Source: Desulfomicrobium baculatum DSM 4028
GTDB taxonomy: Bacteria; Desulfobacterota; Desulfovibrionia; Desulfovibrionales; Desulfomicrobiaceae
NCBI RefSeq assembly: GCF_000023225.1
Contig: NC_013173.1
Coordinates: 3,598,501-3,662,500 of the forward strand
Reading direction: 5' to 3'
DNA length: 64,000 nt
In this document: piece after piece, positions 59,101 through 64,000 of the stretch
Layout: each line of letters starts with the position of its first letter
How positions within the stretch are numbered: position 1 is the stretch's first letter
Made by a program: the position numbers and the translations under genes
The notes under the pieces: model-generated
Databases searched by the model: none
What the model was told of the DNA's origin: nothing
Seen by the model: the letters and a program-made list of their open reading frames with translations, nothing else

Positions 59101-59231
59101 TTGTTCCACGTCAGAATCGCGCCATGGGCTGCGTGCAGTGGTATCAGGCCCAAAATGGCCGGAACAAGAAGCCAGATCAGGCTGGCAAGGGGGCGTGTGC
59201 GCACGGGCTGCTGTAAGCAAGAATTGGGCAC
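56136..59231 (-). CDS. large envelope-associated TPR protein
   Basis: A 1031-residue protein I cannot name. A basic N-terminus and hydrophobic segment (about residues 14-37, LIWLLVPAILGLIPLHAAHG) act as a signal peptide or anchor. Residues about 38-150 form a beta-rich domain with an AMIN-like flavour (LTWNKLAQGEAIVFKFKSAL). Residues about 150-395 are Pro/Ala/Thr/Asn-rich and probably disordered. Residues about 400-1020 are tetratricopeptide-like repeats. The start is GTG, 4 bases after the activator gene, without a clear ribosome site, so translation is probably coupled. The protein is likely periplasmic; a role in envelope or appendage assembly is inferred. Confidence 0.75.
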   Translation of the reverse strand: MPNSCLQQPVRTRPLASLIWLLVPAILGLIPLHAAHGAILTWNKLAQGEAIVFKFKSALPVAEPRQRGLTQIQIPVPWSFWQNERKPTIPDLSSSELFKEILITPDGIFIQTRSADFILSSSTDSKSNALSVELYPPAPYEPENPVPTIATPTSRGNETAADVNATPEASPPPEQAAQSEFAQNATFPAMPDPSAASAPSNATGSDQPDLPVQDSSLSGLSAVRSKIIRPDQNEDSTQSALRLPIDRDATPPAQSRETPLAGTRADAAAPEQILPAALAPVVTKAEQNDTRLPAQTEINEPVTTPANQTGELPDTNQTEATPPSAVAAPATETDGNETVSTAQPFAPPEPTLSGSIPSEPQMPGDTPANQTMNASEAGAQDNSTAELEELYKTAQSALIVEDLKTARAAVTQMIEHPKLPEPLYEELLYTLADITMKEGLLDLEGNFASILEAYEAAKNSNLDSRNVPEALSRMGYLHLFVGNVPEAKGYFDLLRRKYPDDRRVAMIDYYWGEHYLRLKDYGRAAEHFQYAIQNFPMSLAVQPSTVGLLRAFTGLGYFDKALGVVSSIERRWPSYYLSDPSFLMSAGYAAMLSGNLARAKDYFWAYANIVPDAQDVDVAMARIGDILLKENNPDAAREIYHRTSEAYPAKEGGLIAKMRLAEEGVLDQPSIADMNPVFSRPESNPEQIYNSILEHADSSLAPVARLKLAMWHLWNKKYAASLEEIRRFQNDYPEHELLPKAREVADTALRDWITNDLELEDFNGAVLHWNAHENLYQDRDMDPQIRLIVATSYMQTGRPQEALDMARPFVFGSGPRGEFSEPGLELTLAMQVELQQWQDILDLSKQVASWNLAPERQRQVDYATALAHEKLEQSVRARPLWAKLATDMGLTDTQRGYAHYFLGREALGAGKLEQATLLGQEALTLLQKEKSDVPKLKETLELLIQAAEKGGRAQDALAWTLEYDGYVAESDPDWPAHTYRKAMLFKKNSETEQWRENLNRLKDVFPNSLHGRMAAAELEGTRLEREVKKFR

Positions 59232-59235
59232 ATTT

Positions 59236-60243
<1,008 letters not shown>

Positions 60244-60328
60244 GGACTCTCCTGGAACGGGGACGGGTTTCAACGCTGTTCCGATACTGCCTAACTGTCA
60301 AGATTATGACGGAAAAGCAACTCTAAAA

Positions 60329-61051
60329 ATGCATCATCTCTTGAAATTTCCACCCCGAAGCCGTAACGCCACCTTTATTGCCCGCGAAAAACGTTTTCTG
60401 GTCCATGTGCTTCTGGATGGCCAACGGGTCACGGTCCACACCAACAACTCCGGTTCCATGCTGGGCCTGCTGCGCCCCGGCATGGAGGTCTTCATCTCTC
60501 CGGCCGGTTCCCCGAAGCGAAAGCTGCCCTATACCCTGGAGCTGGTCCGCCCTTGTGGCGATTGGATCGGGGTCAATACGTCAACTCCCAACCGTCTGCT
60601 CAAAAAAGCCTGGGAGGCGTCGGCCATCCCGGAACTTAACGGGTATTCGGAGTTCCTGCCCGAGGCGGTGCACGGGGATTCGCGGCTTGACGCCCGACTG
60701 TCCGGGCCCGCCGGAGAGTTCTGGATCGAGGCCAAGAACGTGACCATGGTCGAGGACGGCGTGGCCTGTTTTCCGGACGCGGTCACGACGCGCGGGCAAA
60801 AACATCTGCTCGAACTCATGAATCTCGCGCAGCGTGGCGTGCGCGTCGGGGTCTTTTTGGCGGTGCAACGCCCTGATGGCGGGTGCTTCGGCCCGGCGGA
60901 CTTCATAGATCCGCGCTTTGCCGAGCTGTTCTGGATGGCCGCGGACAGGGGCGTTGAGTTCCTGCCTCATGTCGTGCACGTCAGTCCCGAGGGTATTGCC
61001 CTTGGCCCCCGGCTGCCGCTTGTTTTTCGAAATTCAACCCAATCTGGATAA
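60329..61051 (+). CDS. sfsA: SfsA-family protein
   Basis: A 240-residue SfsA homologue, first linked to maltose metabolism in E. coli and described as a nucleic-acid-binding or nuclease-like protein. N-terminal OB-like part: FIAREKRFLVHVLLDGQ and HTNNSGSMLGLLRPG. The C-terminal PD-(D/E)XK-like core has EFWIEAKNVTMVEDGVACFPDAVTTRGQKHL. The start at 60329 gives the family N-terminus; no strong ribosome site is visible. hslO follows after 6 bases. Confidence 0.92.
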   Translation: MHHLLKFPPRSRNATFIAREKRFLVHVLLDGQRVTVHTNNSGSMLGLLRPGMEVFISPAGSPKRKLPYTLELVRPCGDWIGVNTSTPNRLLKKAWEASAIPELNGYSEFLPEAVHGDSRLDARLSGPAGEFWIEAKNVTMVEDGVACFPDAVTTRGQKHLLELMNLAQRGVRVGVFLAVQRPDGGCFGPADFIDPRFAELFWMAADRGVEFLPHVVHVSPEGIALGPRLPLVFRNSTQSG

Positions 61052-61057
61052 TCACGT

Positions 61058-61933
61058 ATGAACGATCAGCTTGTCCGCATCATCTCCGATGAAGCCAACG
61101 TGCGCGCCATGGCCTGCCTGACCACCTCCACGGTGCGCGAGGCCTGTGCCCGGCACGCCACCCTGCCCACCGCTTCCGTGGCCCTGGGCCGGGCCATGAC
61201 GGGTGCTGTGCTTCTGGGCGCGCTGCTCAAGGGGCGGCAGCGCGTGTCCCTCAAATTCGAGGGGAACGGTCCGCTCGGCAAGATCGTGGTCGAGGCCGAC
61301 CCCATGTGCCTCGTGCATGGCTACGTGGGCAATCCGGAGGTGGACCTGCCGCTTAAAGATGGCCGCTTCGACATCCCCGGCGCTCTGGGGCGGGCCGGCC
61401 TTTTGACCGTGACCAAGGACTTGCAGCTCAAGGCCCCCTACCAGGGCGTGGTCAATCTCGTGTCCAGCGAGATCGCCGAGGATATCGCCTATTACCTGAC
61501 GGATTCCGAACAGACACCCTCGGCCATGGGCCTGACCACCATTCCGGATGAGCGGGGCGGCATCGCCGTGGCCGGAGGATTTCTGATCCAGTCCCTGCCC
61601 CCGGCCAACGAGGAGGCCCTCGATAATCTGATGCGGCGGATACAGTCTTTGCCGCCCCTGGCCAAGATGTTCCTGGACGGGGCCACTCCCAAAGAGATCC
61701 TGGACCGGATTTTCGGGGACATCCCCTTTGAGATTCTCGGACACCAGGACGTGGCCTTCCACTGCGGCTGCTCCCGCGATCGCATCGAGCAGGCGCTCAT
61801 CACCCTCGGCGTGGAAGAAATCAAAAGCCTCGCCGAGCAGAACGAGGACACCGTCATCACCTGCGAATTCTGCCGGGAACCGTACGCCTTCAGTCCGGAC
61901 GACCTGCGGCGACTGGCCGAGGAGCGGCATTAA
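61058..61933 (+). CDS. hslO: redox-regulated chaperone Hsp33
   Basis: A 291-residue holdase activated by oxidative stress. The N-terminal chaperone domain is followed by the C-terminal zinc switch: FHCGCSRDRIEQAL (CxC, about residues 233-235) and ITCEFCREPYAF (CxxC, about 268-271), all four cysteines present. Under oxidants these form disulphides and release zinc. It is coupled to sfsA (6-base gap). A cluster of palindromes follows. Confidence 0.95.
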   Translation: MNDQLVRIISDEANVRAMACLTTSTVREACARHATLPTASVALGRAMTGAVLLGALLKGRQRVSLKFEGNGPLGKIVVEADPMCLVHGYVGNPEVDLPLKDGRFDIPGALGRAGLLTVTKDLQLKAPYQGVVNLVSSEIAEDIAYYLTDSEQTPSAMGLTTIPDERGGIAVAGGFLIQSLPPANEEALDNLMRRIQSLPPLAKMFLDGATPKEILDRIFGDIPFEILGHQDVAFHCGCSRDRIEQALITLGVEEIKSLAEQNEDTVITCEFCREPYAFSPDDLRRLAEERH

Positions 61934-61940
61934 GGGGGAG

Positions 61941-62060
61941 GAAATGCCTCCGGCGGGCAGGGGGCTCGCCCCCTGCACCCCGTTTAGGGGTGCAGGCCTG
62001 TCGAAGGAGATCGCACGGCAAGAACAAACTTGAATCTCCCCCTCCTTGGCAGGAGGGGAG
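61941..62060. repeat. tandem palindromes, likely dispersed intergenic element
   Basis: Three hairpins sit in a row: CAGGGGG-CTCG-CCCCCTG (61958-61975), CCTGCACCCC-GTTTA-GGGGTGCAGG (61972-61996) and CTCCCCCTCCT-TGGC-AGGAGGGGAG (about 62035-62060). The first two share bases 61972-61975, so only one can form fully at a time. GC-rich units of this style (GGGGGCTC then CCCCCTGCACCCC) are, from memory, frequent between genes in Desulfovibrio-type genomes. They may also help terminate hslO transcripts. Confidence 0.5.
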
Positions 62061-62091
62061 TTGGAACGGGCGATGCCGGTCGATGGGCGTG

Positions 62092-62125
62092 AAAAAAGGC
62101 CGCCTCCCTTGCGGAAAGCGGCCTT
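62092..62125 (-). terminator. terminator after the rod-like gene
   Basis: On the minus strand, AAGGCCGC pairs with GCGGCCTT, and six T follow. Confidence 0.85.
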
Positions 62126-62150
62126 GTAGCCTTTCATCTTCAAAAAAAAA

Positions 62151-62522
62151 TCAGACCATCATGTTGATGATTACCCCGGTCATGTCCAGGCTGGTGTGCA
62201 GGGCGGCGGCGTTGGCGGCGAAGGCGTGCTCGCTTTCGATCATCTGCACCATTTCCGTAGCCAGGTCGGTGTTCGAGCCTTCGACCAGCATTTCTTCGTA
62301 GCGCAGTCCCTCGTCGGTTTCGACGTACTCACCGCTTGGCACCAGTGGCCCGGAGGCGGTGTTTTCGTAGACATCCTGCACCTGCACGCCCTGACCATTC
62401 AGGCCGGTCTCAAATTCCACCCGGCTGGAATGAAAGCCGTTCGTGTTCATATTGGCCACGTTGTTGGCCGCGACCTGTTGGGAAAAACTGATACCCTGCA
62501 TGGCCTGAACATTTTCCATCAT
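62151..62522 (-). CDS. short flagellar basal-body rod-like protein
   Basis: A 123-residue relative of flagellar rod proteins. The N-terminal motif ISFSQQVAANNVANMNTNGFH matches the FlgB/C/F/G rod signature (ANNxANxNTxGF). The C-terminal helix SNTDLATEMVQMIESEHAFAANAAAL matches their C-terminal domain. FlgC is about 135-150 and FlgG about 260 residues, so this is a minimal form with little central domain. It has no flagellar neighbours. The start at 62522 has GGAGG 6 bases upstream. It could be a true rod part moved from its operon or an adapted paralogue. Confidence 0.75.
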   Translation of the reverse strand: MMENVQAMQGISFSQQVAANNVANMNTNGFHSSRVEFETGLNGQGVQVQDVYENTASGPLVPSGEYVETDEGLRYEEMLVEGSNTDLATEMVQMIESEHAFAANAAALHTSLDMTGVIINMMV

Positions 62523-62544
62523 GGAGCACCTCCGCTCAATCTTT

Positions 62545-63369
62545 TTATCTACCGCAGGCAGGACTTCCGTCAAGGGCTGTGTGGGCGGTGTCCGCGCCTT
62601 CGTCCATCTGATCGATGCAGGCATAGGCGCTGTGGTTGTGAATGGATTCAAACGATTCCACCTCGACCCTAAAACCATTCACCTTGGGATGCGCGGCCAG
62701 GCGCGACGCCGCGCCCCGTACCACATCCTCCACAAAGGTCGGGGCGGCAAAGGCCGCTTCGGTCACATACTTCTCATCCTCTCTTTTCAAGAGCGCATAA
62801 ACCGGGGAAGAACCGGATTCCTGCGCGATGGCGATGAGGTCTTCCAGCCAAAGCATGCCCAGGCACTGCGCCTCGATGCGGACCATGGCCCGCTGGCTGT
62901 GGGCGCCTTCCCGGGAAATCGCCTTGGAGCAGGGACACACGGTCATAACCGGCACTTCCACGCCCAGTATCAGGCTGACCTCGCCATTGCGCAGCACCCC
63001 GCGCAGAAAACAGGAATAGTCCATGAGCGCCGCGCTGCCAGTGACCGGGGCGCGTTGTTCCAGAAAATAGGTGAAAAAAAAGCACAGGTGGGAGCTTTCG
63101 GCCTGCAGACGGTCGCGCAGATCCAGCAGCAGGTTTTTGCAGCTGTCCGCGTCCAGGGTCGTGTCCATGTCGCGCAGGGCTTCAAGGAATCTGCTCATGT
63201 GCGTGCCCTTGAACCGGGCCGGCAGATCCACGCTCAAATCCACCCGCGCCACGGTATGCAGCCGTCCCTTGGCCCGGTCGCGCACCGTCAGGGGAATGGA
63301 CAGGTTCTTGACCCCTACGCGGTCGATGCGAAGGGCCACATCCGCCGGGCCGCTCTGAACGTCGCGCAT
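62545..63369 (-). CDS. folE2: GTP cyclohydrolase FolE2
   Basis: Makes 7,8-dihydroneopterin triphosphate from GTP for folate (and deazapurine) synthesis. The 274-residue type IB enzyme shows the signature [17 protein letters not shown] (about residues 149-165) with the catalytic Cys, plus [11 protein letters not shown] near the C-terminus. FolE2 works with metals other than zinc and often replaces zinc-dependent FolE when zinc is short. Its ATG overlaps the nikR stop by 1 base (TGATG), implying coupled translation and NikR-linked control. Confidence 0.94.
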   Translation of the reverse strand: MRDVQSGPADVALRIDRVGVKNLSIPLTVRDRAKGRLHTVARVDLSVDLPARFKGTHMSRFLEALRDMDTTLDADSCKNLLLDLRDRLQAESSHLCFFFTYFLEQRAPVTGSAALMDYSCFLRGVLRNGEVSLILGVEVPVMTVCPCSKAISREGAHSQRAMVRIEAQCLGMLWLEDLIAIAQESGSSPVYALLKREDEKYVTEAAFAAPTFVEDVVRGAASRLAAHPKVNGFRVEVESFESIHNHSAYACIDQMDEGADTAHTALDGSPACGR

Positions 63370-63788
63370 CAGGTCAGATCCTGCCCGGTGGTGGCTAGGT
63401 TCAGCTTGCCGTGCTTCACGCCCTTGGTGGAGATGAGCCGTTCGGCGGTGGCCTTTATGTCCTGTCCCGGACCGCGCAGAATGAGCACCTCCATGCAGTT
63501 GTGGTGGTCAAGATGGATGTGCAGGGACGTGACAATGACATCAAGGGATGAGTGCTGGATTTCGGTCATCTTTTGCGCCAGGTCCGAGTGATGGTGGTCA
63601 TAGACCAGGGTCAGGGTGCCGACCATCTCCTTGTTCAGGTCTTCCCATTCCTTCTGCACCAGAGTGCCTCGGATAAGGTCGCGGATGGCTTCAGAGCGAG
63701 TCTGATAGCAGCGTTCCTCACACAGTGCGTCGAATTTTTCCAGCAGATCGGAGTCCAGGGACACCCCAAAACGAATAGTCTGACCCAT
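63369..63788 (-). CDS. nikR: nickel-responsive regulator NikR
   Basis: A 139-residue metalloregulator that represses nickel uptake when nickel is bound. The N-terminal ribbon-helix-helix is [18 protein letters not shown]. The ACT-like C-terminal domain holds the nickel site: the His of [18 protein letters not shown] (His residues and the Cys) and EVLILRG. It is followed by folE2 with a 1-base overlap. No nickel transporter is present in the window. AAGGAG lies upstream of the ATG. Confidence 0.95.
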   Translation of the reverse strand: MGQTIRFGVSLDSDLLEKFDALCEERCYQTRSEAIRDLIRGTLVQKEWEDLNKEMVGTLTLVYDHHHSDLAQKMTEIQHSSLDVIVTSLHIHLDHHNCMEVLILRGPGQDIKATAERLISTKGVKHGKLNLATTGQDLT

Positions 63789-63802
63789 TTTTTCTCCTTA
63801 CA

Positions 63803-64000
63803 TCATTGCGGGCGGAAGAGTTCCCACACGTTGACCGTCATGCGGGCCTGCTCAAAGGGGACCACTTCCTGACCCTGATTCCTGACCCGCCAGCCGCGGC
63901 GGGAAAACCTGGACCATACCGTGCTCGACACGGTCCGCTCGGGATCGCCGAACCAGACCCTGCCGCCCGGAGCCAGGCTGCGCAGCAAAAGATTTTCCAG
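63803..64000 (-). CDS. methyltransferase-like protein (C-terminal part only)
   Basis: The last 65 codons of a gene that enters from the right edge. LENLLLRSLAPGGRVWFGDP followed by a short strand region (ARMTVNVWELFRPQ) resembles the C-terminal half of a class I SAM-dependent methyltransferase, where APGGR follows strand 4-5. The motif alone is weak evidence. It ends 14 bases before nikR, so it may belong to the same transcript. Confidence 0.5.
   Translation of the reverse strand: MENLLLRSLAPGGRVWFGDPERTVSSTVWSRFSRRGWRVRNQGQEVVPFEQARMTVNVWELFRPQ

Noticed and set aside
60244-60328. A -24/-12 (sigma-54) promoter near the activator and sfsA
   Set aside because: No GG-N10-GC with the flanking consensus could be found by eye here or elsewhere in the window.

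Overview
The window is about 64 kb of chromosomal DNA from a dissimilatory sulfate-reducing bacterium. It carries the complete set sat, aprB, aprA, qmoA, qmoB, qmoC and qmoD in one block. Gene content and protein style (AlaS next to RecA, type III pantothenate kinase, FolE2, NikR, RicT, an AmmeMemoRadiSam protein) point to the Desulfovibrionales, probably a Desulfomicrobium-like organism; the genus is an inference. Coding density is high. I saw no rRNA, tRNA, CRISPR array, prophage, integrase or transposase, so this looks like core chromosome rather than an island.

Layout. 1-8222: start of a PP-loop ATPase (minus, cut by the edge), recA, alaS, a small unknown protein (minus), ricT and metG. 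8299-10868 (minus): fhs and murB. 11065-14455 (plus): an Rrf2 regulator, argJ, an HD phosphohydrolase, a TonB-C-like membrane protein and a YfcE-type phosphodiesterase. 14537-20340 (minus): ppiD, aconitase, a small coiled-coil protein and a chorismate-mutase/EPSP-synthase-like fusion with eroded active sites. 20690-30314 (plus): sulfate activation and reduction. 30448: an EVE-domain protein. 30997-35536 (minus): branched-chain amino acid ABC transporter livKHMGF. 36016-39534 (minus): lrp-type regulator and putA. 40003-51095 (plus): carB, purF, kdsD, a YkgJ-like Cys-cluster protein, PBP1A, a nucleoside-recognition membrane protein, an M24 peptidase and a DUF4911 protein. 51084-52101 (minus): tatD and a Trm112-like protein. 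52225-55250 (plus): coaX, eno, folD. 55314-60243 (minus): sigma-54 activator, a 1031-residue TPR protein and AmmeMemoRadiSam protein B. 60329-61933 (plus): sfsA and hslO. 62151-64000 (minus): a methyltransferase-like C-terminus, nikR, folE2 and a short flagellar-rod-like protein.

How it works together. Sat makes adenylylsulfate (APS), AprBA reduces APS to sulfite and AMP, and QmoABC passes quinol electrons towards AprBA, with QmoD as accessory. The aprBA and sat upstream regions hold Rex-like sites, suggesting NADH/NAD+ control. LivKHMGF and Lrp/PutA handle amino acid uptake and proline use.

The most unusual signals are: a 28-pair RNA hairpin between aprA and qmoA whose only imperfections besides one U-U are G-U wobbles on the coding strand; the degenerate CM-EPSPS fusion divergent from sat; a second wobble-consistent hairpin in the ricT leader; a sigma-54 activator with GAFTHA in place of GAFTGA, coupled to a giant TPR protein; and a nikR-folE2 translationally coupled pair followed by an orphan rod-like protein.
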